DNA of 64,000 bases, taken from assembly GCA_001942185.1 (NCBI GenBank), contig MKJV01000084.1, positions 33,205 to 97,204 on the forward strand, written 5' to 3'. Position 1 is the first letter of the stretch, and the number at the start of each line of letters is the position of its first letter. The notes beneath the pieces are model-generated. The model was not told the DNA's origin. It did not search any database and saw only the letters and a list, made by a program, of their open reading frames with translations. The position numbers and the translations under genes were made by a program. Origin of the DNA: Pseudonocardia sp. CNS-004. Its GTDB lineage: Bacteria > Actinomycetota > Actinomycetes > Mycobacteriales > Pseudonocardiaceae. Shown here piece after piece: positions 28,390 to 38,695 of this stretch.

Positions 28390-28423
28390 AAAGGGGCACG
28401 GGCTGCAAAGCCCGTGCCCCTTT
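28390..28423. terminator. Intrinsic terminator, probably bidirectional
   Basis: A perfect 15-bp stem (28390-28404 AAAGGGGCACGGGCT / 28409-28423) with a GCAA loop. It starts with AAA and ends with TTTG, so it can act on both strands. It lies between the convergent coaBC and SH3-protein genes. Confidence 0.92.
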
Positions 28424-28436
28424 GTCGCGCGGAAGA

Positions 28437-29108
28437 TCAGCCGAGAAGACCGCCTGCCCCGCCGCGGGCCCGGGGTGCGGGGTTCTCGTCCGAGTCGGAG
28501 TCGTCGGAGCTGCCCTCGCCGGACTCGTCGTCGGACTCGTCGCCGGACTCGCCGCTCTCGTCGGAGTCGGAGTCCGCCGAGCTGCTGCGGCCGGAGCCGC
28601 TCCGCTCGTCGGAGCCGTCGTCGTCGCTCCGGCCGGAACCACCGCTGCCGGACCGGCGGTCGTCGGAGCTGCTCTCGCCGTCGCTGCCACGGCTGCGGTT
28701 CTCGCGCGCCTGGTCGCCGGAGCGATCACCGTCGCGGCTCGAGCGGCTGCTGCTCTCGTCGTCGTCGCCCTCGGACCGCTGCGACGAGGCGGGCGCGCGC
28801 CCGTTCACCGAGATGTACTCCTGGGCGGCCCAGCCGCCGAGGTTGGCGAGCCGCAGGAAGCCGTCGCGGGACTCGGCGACCTGCACGGCGGTGCCCTGCT
28901 CGCAGAGCGCGACGATCCGCGAGTCGGTGTCGGGCTCCGCGCGGACGTTGACGTTCTTGGTGCACTTGCCGGGCTGGGCGGCCTCAGGGGTGGCGGCGGC
29001 GGTGCCGGACAGCAGTGCGACGGCCGCGGTCGCGCTGACCGCGACCACCGCACCGACGACGGCGGTGGCGCGGCCGGGTCGGTCGAACAGCGACTTGGGG
29101 GCCTTCAT
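28437..29108 (-). CDS. Secreted bacterial-SH3 protein with Ser/Asp-rich tail
   Basis: The product has 223 residues from an ATG preceded by GGAGGA. A basic N-terminus and a hydrophobic core ending TAAATPEAAQ give a likely signal peptide. Residues about 48-105 form a bacterial SH3-like domain (CTKNVNVRAEPDTDSRIVAL, GFLRLANLGGWAAQEYISV) with two Cys that may pair. Residues about 107-210 are low-complexity Ser/Asp/Glu/Gly/Arg (runs of SDSDESGESGDES type). The C-terminus ends RGGAGGLLG with no sortase LPxTG motif. The role is unknown; cell-wall binding is inferred from the SH3 domain. Confidence 0.8.
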   Translation of the reverse strand: MKAPKSLFDRPGRATAVVGAVVAVSATAAVALLSGTAAATPEAAQPGKCTKNVNVRAEPDTDSRIVALCEQGTAVQVAESRDGFLRLANLGGWAAQEYISVNGRAPASSQRSEGDDDESSSRSSRDGDRSGDQARENRSRGSDGESSSDDRRSGSGGSGRSDDDGSDERSGSGRSSSADSDSDESGESGDESDDESGEGSSDDSDSDENPAPRARGGAGGLLG

Positions 29109-29162
29109 GATCAGGTTTCCTCCGTGGAATCGGGCCTTCGCAGTGGACCAACGAGCGTTTCC

Positions 29163-29178
29163 GTTACCGATTCGCTAC
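29163..29178 (-). promoter_or_regulatory. Possible MtrA-type direct-repeat site
   Basis: On the minus strand, GTAGC-N6-GTAAC lies about 55 bp upstream of the SH3-protein start. The MtrA response regulator of actinobacteria recognises GTAAC-N6-GTAAC-like repeats upstream of cell-wall genes. Here the first half has one mismatch. By-eye match only. Confidence 0.3.
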
Positions 29179-29340
29179 CGAGCGCAACATCACCGGATGG
29201 ACTGACAGAGGAAGGGGCGAGTCGGGTGGGCGGTGACGTTCCGTGCTCGCCGAGCGACTACACCTGGCGCCCCGACCCCCGTCCGGCGCGTCGACTAGGC
29301 TCGCCGGTCGGACATCGGGTGCGCGCGGGACCCGAGCGGA

Positions 29341-30561
<1,221 letters not shown>

Positions 30562-30613
30562 CGAGGACCCCACGCACGACCGCCGGAGGCGGCAAGGCAG
30601 AGAGCAAGGTGCG

Positions 30614-32649
30614 GTGAGCACGGTCGTCCGGCGGGGTCGCAACCGTGGCGAGTGGCAGCAGGCCGCGCACCTGCCCGTGGCTCGGGTCGCCGTCGACGTG
30701 CCGCTGACGCACCTGGACCGGCCGTTCGACTACCGGGTGCCGGAGCACCTCGACGCCGACGCCGTGCCGGGGGTGCGGCTGCGGGTGCGCTTCGCCGGCC
30801 GCACCGTGGACGGTTTCCTGCTGGAGCGGGTGGCGGACTCGGCACACGGCGGGCGGCTGGCCTGGGTGGAGAAGGTCGTGTCGGCCGAGCCGGTGCTCTC
30901 GGCCGAGGTGGCGGCGGTGTGCCGGGCCGTGGCCGACCGGTACGCGGGCGTGCTCGCCGACGTGCTGCGCCTCGCCGTCCCGCCCCGTCACGCCCGGGTC
31001 GAGGGGGAGACCCCGAAGGAGCGGGAGCCTGCGGAGTCCGCGCCGGTGGAGCGCGCCGGCTGGGCGCGCTACGGGCACGGCGCCGCCCTCCTCGACGCGC
31101 TCGCCGGCGGGCGCGCGGCCCACGCCGTCTGGCAGGCGCTGCCGGGGGAGGACTGGCCGCAGCGGCTCGCGGAGGCCGCCTCCGCCACGGTGGCCGCCGG
31201 GCGTGGGGCGCTGCTGGTGGTGCCCGACCAGCGCGACGTCGACGCCCTGCACACGGCCTGCGCGCAGCTGCTCGGCGCGGGCGCGGTCGTCGCGCTCACC
31301 GCGGACCTCGGCCCCGCCGAGCGCTACCGGCGGTGGCTCGCCGTGCGGCGCGGCGAGGTGAGGGTGGTGGTCGGCACGCGTTCGGCCGCGTTCGCCCCGG
31401 TGCACGCGCTGGGGCTGCTCGCCGTGTGGGACGACGGCGACGACCTGCACGCCGAGCCGCGTGCGCCGTACCCGCACGTCCGCGACGTGCTCGTGCTGCG
31501 GGCCCACGGAGTCGGTGCCGCGCTGCTGGTGGCCGGGTTCGCGCGCACGGCGGAGGCACACCTGCTGGTCGAGTCCGGCTGGGGCGCGAGGTGGTGGCCG
31601 ACCGGGGCGGCGTCCGCGCCGCGATGCCCCGGATCGCGGCGGTCGGCGATTCCGACGCCCAGCTCGCGCGGGACCCGAATGCGCGGGCGGCGCGGCTGCC
31701 GCTCGTGGCGTTCGAGGCGGCGCGGGCCGCCCTGTCCGCGGGGCGCCCGGTGCTCGTGCAGGTGCCGCGCTCCGGGTACCTGCCGTGGCTCGCGTGCGGC
31801 TCCTGCCGGGAGACGGCGCGGTGCCGCCACTGCGCGGGTCCGTTGGGATTCACCGGCCGCCGGTCGGCCGACCCGGGCGAGGCCGAGCTGCCGCAGTGCC
31901 GCTGGTGCGGGCGCCCCGAGACGGCGTTCCGCTGTCCCGGGTGCGGTTCGCGCAGGCTGCGGGCCGGGGTCGTCGGGGCCGGGCGCACCGCCGAGGAGCT
32001 CGGCCGGGCGTTCCCGGGCACCACGGTCCGGTCGTCCGGTGGCGGCGCACCGGTGCTCGCCGAAGCGGAGCCCCACCCCGAGCTGGTGGTCGCCACGCCC
32101 GGGGCGGAGCCGCGCGTGCCCGGCGGCTACGGCGCCGCCCTCCTGCTGGACGGCTGGGCGCTGCTCTCGCGACCCGACCTGCGCGTCGTCGAGGAGACCC
32201 TGCGCCGCTGGCTCGCCGCGGCCGGGCTCGTGGTCCCGCACGGCGCAGGTGGGCGGGTCGTCGTGATGGCCGACGCCGAGCTGCCCGTGGTGCAGGCGCT
32301 GGTGCGCTGGGACCCGGCCGGGCACGCCGGTGCCGAGCTCGCGGGCCGGGCCGAGGTCGGGTTCCCGCCCGCCGTGCGGATGGCGTCCGTCGAGGGCGGT
32401 CCCGCGGCCGTCGCCGAGGTGGTCGACGGTGTGCTCGCGCAGCTCCCCGCGGCCGAGGTCCTCGGGCCCGTGGAGATCGAGCCGGAGCGTCCTGGTGACA
32501 CCGACCTGCGGGAGCGGGCGCTGCTGCGGGTGCCCCGCGCCCACGGCAAGGCGCTCGCCGCCGCCCTGCACACCGCGCAGGCCGGCCGCACCGCCCGCAA
32601 GGCCACCGACCCCGTCCGGGTCCGGCTCGACCCCGCCGAGATCGGCTGA
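30614..32649 (+). CDS. priA: PriA-like primosome protein lacking helicase motifs (one frameshift)
   Basis: About 679 residues after repair. The N-terminal 3'-DNA-binding domain (RVAVDVPLTHLDRPFDYRVP, VRLRVRFAGRTVDGFLLER) is conserved. The expected Walker A (GxTGSGKT) is absent: the region reads ATVAAGRGALLVVPDQRDVD. The DEEH box is replaced by WDDGDDLHAEPR. Eight zinc Cys remain (CGSCRETARCRHC, CRWCGRPETAFRCPGCG). Loss of helicase motifs is a known feature of actinobacterial PriA, which probably acts as a scaffold. The frame breaks at about 31581-31584 (GGGG for GGGGG). Confidence 0.9.
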
Positions 32650-32894
32650 GACAGAGTTCGATTGCCTCCGCTCCGCTCCGGCGGGCTCGCGGGCCTTCAC
32701 GGCGCCGCCCCGCTCCTCCGGTGCTCGGTCGCTCGTTCCTCGCTCCCTGCGCGCCTCCCCCGCGGGGCGGCGCGGCCCGCTCGCGCGTACCTGGTGGGCG
32801 GCAGGACGGCGCGTGGCAGAATCGGCGGTCGCCGTCGCGCATCCCGCTCCCGCACCACCCGATCGTCTGCGCGGCGCTGCTTGGAGGAGCCTGC

Positions 32895-33441
32895 GTGTCC
32901 GTCCTGCCCGTCCGGTTGTTCGGCGACCCGGTGCTGCGCACCAGGCCGCCGAGGTCACCACGTTCGACGCCGAGCTGCGCAAGCTGGTGGCCGACCTCAC
33001 CGACACGATGCACGACGAGGGCGGAGCCGGCCTCGCCGCACCGCAGCTCGGCGTGGGGTTGCGGGTGTTCACCTACGACTGCGACGGCTTCTCCGGCCAC
33101 CTGGTGAACCCCACATGGGACGTCGTCGGCCACGAGGAGCAGGTCGGGCCGGAGGGCTGCCTGTCGATCCCGGGCCTGCGCTGGGACTGCGCCGCCACCT
33201 GCACGTCGTGGCGCGCGGGTGGAACATGCACGGCGAACCGATCGTCGTGGAGGGCAGCGAGATGCTCGCCCGCTGCATCCAGCACGAGACCGACCACCTC
33301 GACGGCGTGCTGTTCGTCGACCGGCTCGACCCGGAGATCCGCAGGCTGGCCATGGCCGAGATCCGCGCCGCGGAGTGGTTCCAGGGGTCGATGCCCGACG
33401 TGCGGGAGAGCCCGCACCCACTCTTCGGAAAGGCCAGGTAG
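32895..33441 (+). CDS. def: Peptide deformylase (two frameshifts)
   Basis: Removes the N-formyl group from new proteins. Start GTG at 32895 with GGAGGAG at 32883-32889. All three family motifs are present, in different frames until repaired: GAGLAAPQLGV, EGCLSIPGLRWD (metal Cys) and QHETDHLDG (metal His pair and catalytic Glu). Breaks at about 32944 and about 33192 are each fixed by one G or C. The 245-bp gap after priA is GC-rich with no gene seen. Stop overlaps fmt by one base. Confidence 0.93.
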
Positions 33442-34382
33442 TGCGGCTCGTCTTCGCCGGCACGCCCGATCCGGCGGTGCCGTCCCTGCAGACGCTGCTG
33501 GAGTCTGCGCGACACCAGGTCGTCGCCGTCGTCACGCGCCCGGACGCGCCTGCGGGCCGCGGCCGGAAGCTGGTGCGCTCCCCGGTCGGCCGGCTTGCCG
33601 ACGAGGCGGGCATCCCGGTGCTCACCCCGGCGCGGCCCGGCGAGCCGGACTTCCTCGCGCAGCTCGCCGAGCTCGCCCCGGACTGCTGCCCGGTGGTGGC
33701 CTACGGCGCCCTCGTGCCCCGCAAGGCCCTCGACGTGCCGCGCCACGGCTGGGTCAACCTGCACTTCTCGTTGTTGCCCGCGTGGCGGGGTGCGGCGCCC
33801 GTGCAGGCGGCGCTGCGCCACGGCGACGAGATCACCGGGGCGTCCACGTTCCGGCTCGAGGAGGGGCTGGACACCGGCCCGGTGTTCGGGGTCGTCACCG
33901 AGGACGTGCGTCCCACCGACACCGCGGGCGACCTCCTCGGCAGGCTCGCGACGTCGGGCGCGCGGCTGCTGGCCGCCACGCTCGACGGGATCGAGGACGG
34001 CACCGTCGAGCCCCGGCCGCAGCCGGCAGAGGGCGTCTCCCTCGCCCCGAAGGTCACCACCGTCGACGCACGCGTCGACTGGGCGGCGCCACCCGTCGCG
34101 GTCGACCGGCTCGTCCGGTCCGTCACCCCGGACCCCGGCGCGTGGACCACGTTCCGCGACGAGCGGCTCGGTCTCGGCCCGGTCACCCGTCCCGACGGTG
34201 CGGACGCGGCGGGCCCGGTGCTGGAGCCGGGGGAGCTGCGCGCGGAGAAGCGGCGCGTGCTCGTCGGCACGGTCGGTGCGCCGGTGCAGCTGGGCGAGGT
34301 GCGGCCGGTGGGCAAGCGGGCGATGCCGGCCCCGGACTGGGCTCGTGGCGTGCGCATCGGCGCCGGGGAGCGGCTGACGTGA
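33441..34382 (+). CDS. fmt: Methionyl-tRNA formyltransferase
   Basis: Formylates initiator Met-tRNA. 313 residues from a GTG overlapping the def stop. N-terminal VRLVFAGTPDPAVPSLQTLL, the Rossmann-like catalytic part with VNLHFSLLPAWRGAAPVQAA, and the C-terminal OB-like domain (SLAPKVTTVDARVDWAAPP) are present. Intact. The stop overlaps rsmB (GTGA). Confidence 0.95.
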   Translation: MRLVFAGTPDPAVPSLQTLLESARHQVVAVVTRPDAPAGRGRKLVRSPVGRLADEAGIPVLTPARPGEPDFLAQLAELAPDCCPVVAYGALVPRKALDVPRHGWVNLHFSLLPAWRGAAPVQAALRHGDEITGASTFRLEEGLDTGPVFGVVTEDVRPTDTAGDLLGRLATSGARLLAATLDGIEDGTVEPRPQPAEGVSLAPKVTTVDARVDWAAPPVAVDRLVRSVTPDPGAWTTFRDERLGLGPVTRPDGADAAGPVLEPGELRAEKRRVLVGTVGAPVQLGEVRPVGKRAMPAPDWARGVRIGAGERLT

Positions 34383-35851
34383 CCGGCGCCGGTCCCGCGG
34401 GGAAGGTCCACGCAGGCCGCGGCGCGACCGCCCGGCCGGTCCGCGCCGGTCGGCCCGCCGCCGCGGCCGGGAGGGTCCGCCCCGGCCGCCGGAGCCGGAC
34501 CCGACCCGGCTGGCCGCGTTGGAGCTGCTCACCGCGGTGCGCACCCGCGACGCCTACGCCAACCTGGCCCTGCCCGCGATCCTGCGCCGGCACCGGCTGC
34601 GCGACCGGGACGCCGCGCTCGCCACCGAGCTGGGCTACGGCACCCTGCGCGCGCAGGGCCTGCTCGACGCCGTGATCGACGAGTGCACCGACCGGCCGCT
34701 GGCGCGGGTGGAACACGCGGTTCTCGACGCGCTGCGCCTGGGCGCCTACCAGCTCCTGCGCACCCGGATCCCGCCGCACGCCGCCGTGGCCACCACCGTG
34801 GAGCTGGTGCGCGCCGAGGCGGGCAGCCGGGCGGGTGGGTTCGTCAACGCCGTGCTGCGCCGGGTCGGGGAACGCGACGAGCAGGCGTGGGTGGCCGCGC
34901 TCGCGCCGTCGTCGGACGAGGACCCGGTCGGGCGCGCCGCGTTCGCCCATTCCCACCCGCGTTGGATCGCACAGGCGTTCGCCGACGCGCTGGGCCGCTC
35001 GCCCGACCCGGCCGCGGAGCTGGACGCCGCGCTGGCGGCCGACGACGCCCGTCCCGCCGTGCACCTGCTCGCCCGCCCGGGGGAGATCACCGCCGCGGAG
35101 CTGGCGCTGGTCACGGGTGGTGCGGAGGCGCCGTACTCGCCTTACGGGGTGCACCTGCCCTCCGGCGGCGGCGACGTCGGCGAGATCGACGCGGTGGGCG
35201 AGGGGCTCGCGATCGTGCAGGACGAGGGCAGCCAGCTGGTGGCGCTCGCCCTCAGCCGGGCCGCGCTCGTCGGCGAGGACGGCGGCCGCTGGCTCGACCT
35301 GTGTTCCGGCCCCGGCGGCAAGTCCGTCCTGCTCGGTGGCCTCGTGGCCATCGACGGCGGCACGCTCGACGCGGTGGAACCCAGCGAGCACCGCGCCGGC
35401 ATGGTGCGCCGGGCCACCGACGGGCTCCCGGTCACCGTGCACCAGGCCGACGGCCGCGAGGCCCCGCTGCCGGACGCGAGCTTCGACCGTGTGCTCGTCG
35501 ACGCGCCCTGCACCGGCCTCGGCGCGCTGCGCCGCAGGCCGGAGGCCCGCTGGCGGCGGCAGCCGTCGGACGTCGCCGGGCTCACCGGGCTGCAGCGGGG
35601 GCTGCTCACCGCCGCGCTGCGCCACGTCCGCCCCGGCGGCGTGGTGGCGTACGTGACCTGCTCACCGCACCTGTCCGAGACCGCGGGTGTGCTGTCGGCC
35701 GTGCGCCGCAAGCACCCGGACGTGGAGCAGCTGGACGCGCGCGAGTACCTGCCGGCGGGCCCGACCTTGGCGACGGCCCACCGTGCAGCTGTGGCCGCAC
35801 CGGCACGGCACCGACGCGATGTTCCTCGCGCTGCTGCGCCGGGCTTCCTGA
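34379..35851 (+). CDS. rsmB: 16S rRNA m5C967 methyltransferase (three frameshifts)
   Basis: About 490 residues. Start GTG at 34379. It has a basic low-complexity N-terminus, a NusB-like RNA-binding domain (RDAALATELGYGTLRAQGLL, GFVNAVLRRVGERDE), and a SAM-dependent methyltransferase domain (WLDLCSGPGGKSVLLGGL). The two catalytic Cys are in DAPCTGLGALRRRPEARWRR and VTCSPHLSET. Breaks at about 34486, 35763 and 35779 are each restored by one base, giving the end VQLWPHRHGTDAMFLALLRR. Confidence 0.92.
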
Positions 35852-35858
35852 CGGTCGA

Positions 35859-36992
35859 TCATCCACGGCGGTACTCCCGGAGCGCCTCCAGAAATCGCCG
35901 AACGTCCGACTCGTCGTTGTAGTAGTGGAACGACAGGCGCACCGCACGGCCGCGGGGGCTCGCGACGATCCGCCGCGTGGCGAGGAACCCGGCGAGGGCG
36001 CCGGGGTCGTCGTCGACCAGGGCCACCATCGGGCCGCGCAACGCGGGGTCGGCAGGCGAGGCGAGCCGCTCGCCCGTGGCGCGCAGCTCCTCGTCGAGGG
36101 ATGCGGTGAGCCCGGCGACGTGCCGCCGTACGGCGTGGAGGTCGAGCGGCGCGAGCATCCCCAGCCCGGCCACCGCGCCGTACGCGGACGGCACCGACGG
36201 GGTGCCGCTCTCGAACCGCCGCGCCGTGTCCGGGTAGTCGAGCGACCGGGGGTCGAAGCCGAACGGGTCGACCCGCCCGAACCACCCGGTCTGCGCGGGC
36301 GGCACCTCGTCCCGCAGCCCACCGCGCACGTAGAGGAACGCGATGCCGGAGATGCCGAGCAGGTACTTCAGACTCCCGCAGATCAGGTAGTCGCAGTCCA
36401 GCTCGCGGACGTCGACGGGTTCGACGCCCGCACCCTGGTAGGCGTCGACGACGGTCCGCGCGCCGTGTTCCCGCGCGAGCGCGACGACCTCGCGAGCCGG
36501 GAGCCGCGACCCGTTGGCGTAGGTGACGAGCGGTACCGAGACGAGCGCGGCCAGCTCGTCGACCAGGCGGGCGTAGTCCTCGGCACGGACGACGCCGTCC
36601 CGGGCGGGCACGTGCACGACCTCGATCCCACGGGTGCGCTGCGCGAGCCAGACGTGCGCCACGGAGGGGAACTCGAGGTCGGTCGTCACGAGCCGCCGGC
36701 CCTCGCCGAAGCGCTGCGTGGAGGCCACCTGGTAGGCGCCGTGCGACGCCGAGGACACGATCGCGATCTCGTCCGGCTCGGCCCCGATCAGCCGGGCGAA
36801 CGCCGCCCGCGCCTCCTCCCACCGCTGCATCCAGATGCCCCACGGGGCGCCGTGCTCCAGGAGCGAGGATTGGAACTCGGCGAGCGCCGCGGTCAGCGAG
36901 TCCGAGAGCGCGCCCTGGCTGCAGCTGGCGAGGTGGACGGTGTCGCGCAAGGCGGGGAAGCGCCGGCGGAACCGGTCGGGGGTCCCGCTCAT
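35859..36992 (-). CDS. Class V aminotransferase / cysteine-desulfurase-like PLP enzyme
   Basis: The product has 377 residues. The ATG complement of 36990-36992 is chosen (MSGTPDRFRRRFPALRDTVH); an upstream in-frame start at 37034 adds 14 unlikely residues. PLP-binding Lys is in CGSLKYLLGISG, and the cofactor Asp region is RTVVDAYQGAGVEPVDVREL. Phosphate-binding SSASHGAYQVA and a C-terminal Arg (RAVRLSFHYYNDESDVRRFL) are seen. It resembles kynureninase/isopenicillin-epimerase-like enzymes. It is co-directional with the amidohydrolase 85 bp upstream, so probably in the same catabolic unit. Substrate unknown. Confidence 0.85.
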   Translation of the reverse strand: MSGTPDRFRRRFPALRDTVHLASCSQGALSDSLTAALAEFQSSLLEHGAPWGIWMQRWEEARAAFARLIGAEPDEIAIVSSASHGAYQVASTQRFGEGRRLVTTDLEFPSVAHVWLAQRTRGIEVVHVPARDGVVRAEDYARLVDELAALVSVPLVTYANGSRLPAREVVALAREHGARTVVDAYQGAGVEPVDVRELDCDYLICGSLKYLLGISGIAFLYVRGGLRDEVPPAQTGWFGRVDPFGFDPRSLDYPDTARRFESGTPSVPSAYGAVAGLGMLAPLDLHAVRRHVAGLTASLDEELRATGERLASPADPALRGPMVALVDDDPGALAGFLATRRIVASPRGRAVRLSFHYYNDESDVRRFLEALREYRRG

Positions 36993-37077
36993 CGCTCGGC
37001 CTCGCTTGCGCTCGGCCGGCCCATCGGGGAACAACGCAGCGCGCGGGCGCTGTCACATGATCCGCTCGCAAGCTCGC

Positions 37078-38339
37078 TCATGACGTGCGCTCCGCGCCCG
37101 CGCGGAGGGTCTGCTGGATGCGCCGGGCCTCGGCGGCGCGCTCCCCGAGGCCGGGGATGGGCGTCAGGGCGTGCCGCCGGCCCCTGGCCATGACGAACAC
37201 CGGGCGGGCGAGCGCGCGGTGGTCGGTGGTGGGGTCGCCGTCCACGGCCACGACGTCGGCGGACAGGCCGGGGGACAGCCGGCCCGCCCGGTCGGAGACG
37301 CGGCAGACGTCGGCGGCACGTCCGTGGCGGCGGCGAGGATCTCCCGCGGCGACATGCCGGCGTCGGCGAACACGGAGAGCCCGTCGGCGTAGCGCTCGAA
37401 GTGGACGAGGCCGATGCCCGCGTCGGTACCCGCGACGAGCGTGATGCCCGCGCGGTGCATCGATCGCAGGTTGTCGACCACGTGGTCGCGCTCGTCCCAC
37501 GGGCAGAAGTAGTCCTGCGCCAGGCACGCGGAGTTCATCGTGGGGCTGACGCTGACCCCCTCGTCGACGATGGCGCGCGCGATCCGCTCGTCGAACCGCG
37601 ACCCGTCGCGGGTGACCCAGCCGCAGTGCTCGATCGTGTCGACGCCGGCCGCGACCGCGCGCTCGATGCCCTCCACGCCGAGGGCGTGCGTCGTGACCCG
37701 CATCCCGTGCTCGTGCGCGGTCTCCACGACGGCCACGAGTTCCTCGTAGGAGTAGCGGGCCTCCCACGGGCGGCTGCCCGCGGTCATGAACCCGCCGGTG
37801 GTCATCACCTTGATCAGGTCGGCACCCTCGGCCGCCCGCCTGCGGACCATCGCGCGCACCTCGTCGACGCCGCTCGCCTCGCCGCCCATGGCGTGCGCGT
37901 GCCCGCCGGGCACGGTGATCGGGGCGTTCGCGACGAGCAGGCGCGGCCCCTCGACATCGCCACGGGCGATGCGGTCGCGGACCGTGGTGGCGACGACGCC
38001 GGGGGCGCCGAGGTCGCACGCCGTGGTGACACCGGCGTCGAGGAGCCTGCTCGCGTTGGCCACCATCAGCGCCGCGGCGTCCTCGTCGGTCAGCGTGGGG
38101 GCGGCCGACGTGTGGGCCGCGGCCGGGTCCATCGTGAGGTGGACGTGGCAGTCGAACATCCCCGGAAGAAGCGTGACGTCGCCGAGGTCGAGCACCTCGG
38201 CGTCCCCCGCGGCGACGTCGCGCCACGGGCCGACGGCGGCGATCGTGTCACCGTCGACGACGACGGCCCCGTCCTCGATCGGTTCCGCCGCGCTGTCCGG
38301 AACCAGCCTGCGTGCGCGGATCGCGACCTGCACCAGCAC
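37078..38339 (-). CDS. Metal-dependent amidohydrolase, imidazolonepropionase/prolidase-like (one frameshift)
   Basis: About 421 residues from a GTG. TIM-barrel amidohydrolase: MFDCHVHLTMD (HxH metal site), the bridging Lys in ADLIKVMTTGGFMTAGS, His ligands in VTTHALGVEGIERA and VDTIEHCGWV, and the catalytic Asp in LVAGTDAGIGLVHF. The C-terminal beta-sandwich ends LSADVVAVDGDPTTDH. The frame breaks at about 37317 (one G missing on the coding strand). Similar enzymes hydrolyse dipeptides or cyclic amides; adjacency to a symporter suggests an imported substrate. Confidence 0.87.
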
Positions 38340-38394
38340 CTCCTGCGTTCAGCTGCAGTGAAAGTAGGTCATGGGAGCGAACGATGTCCACGCG

Positions 38395-38447
38395 TTGACG
38401 TGCGTGGATCTCAAGGTCAGACTGTCGGCGTTTCATCCCAGATGAAA
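38395..38447 (+). promoter_or_regulatory. Promoter and palindromic operator of the symporter genes
   Basis: TTGACG (38395-38400) and CAGACT (38418-38423) have a 17-bp spacer. At the expected transcript start follows a perfect palindrome TTTCATC-CCA-GATGAAA (38431-38447). A second palindrome, TCCACGC...GCGTGGA, spans 38386-38407 over the -35. The gap is divergent between the amidohydrolase and DUF3311 genes. The operator is a natural target for the XRE-cupin repressor at 40190; this pairing is inferred. Confidence 0.5.
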
Positions 38448-38463
38448 GTGGACGGAGCGATTC

Positions 38464-38694
38464 ATGCCGGACGACGCGCCGACGCCACGCCGGCCCCGAC
38501 GCCACTGGTGGCTGCTCACGATCCCGTTCCTGTGGTGCGTCGTGGCGATCCCGTTCGTCAACCAGAAGGCCTACCTCTGGGGCTCCGTCCCGTTCCTCCT
38601 GGTCTGGATGACGGCCGGCGTGATCGTCGGCAGCATCGCCATCGGCGTCGTCTTCGCCATCGACACCCGCAACGGCGACGTCGAGAGGGTGTGA
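38464..38694 (+). CDS. DUF3311 small membrane protein, symporter partner
   Basis: The product has 76 residues with two membrane helices (LLTIPFLWCVVAIPFVNQK and FLLVWMTAGVIVGSIAIGV) and a basic Pro-rich N-terminus. DUF3311 proteins are almost always encoded directly before a sodium:solute symporter, as here (one base between stop and next start). They are probably an accessory subunit. Confidence 0.88.
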   Translation: MPDDAPTPRRPRRHWWLLTIPFLWCVVAIPFVNQKAYLWGSVPFLLVWMTAGVIVGSIAIGVVFAIDTRNGDVERV

Positions 38695-38695
38695 G

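Noticed and set aside
29109..29340. SAM riboswitch before metK, or c-di-AMP (ydaO) riboswitch before the SH3 gene
   Set aside because: None of the conserved core sequences of these riboswitch classes could be found on either strand.
32650..32894. Possible gene between priA and def
   Set aside because: Highly repetitive CTCCGCTCC/GCG composition, no start with a ribosome-binding site except that of def itself.
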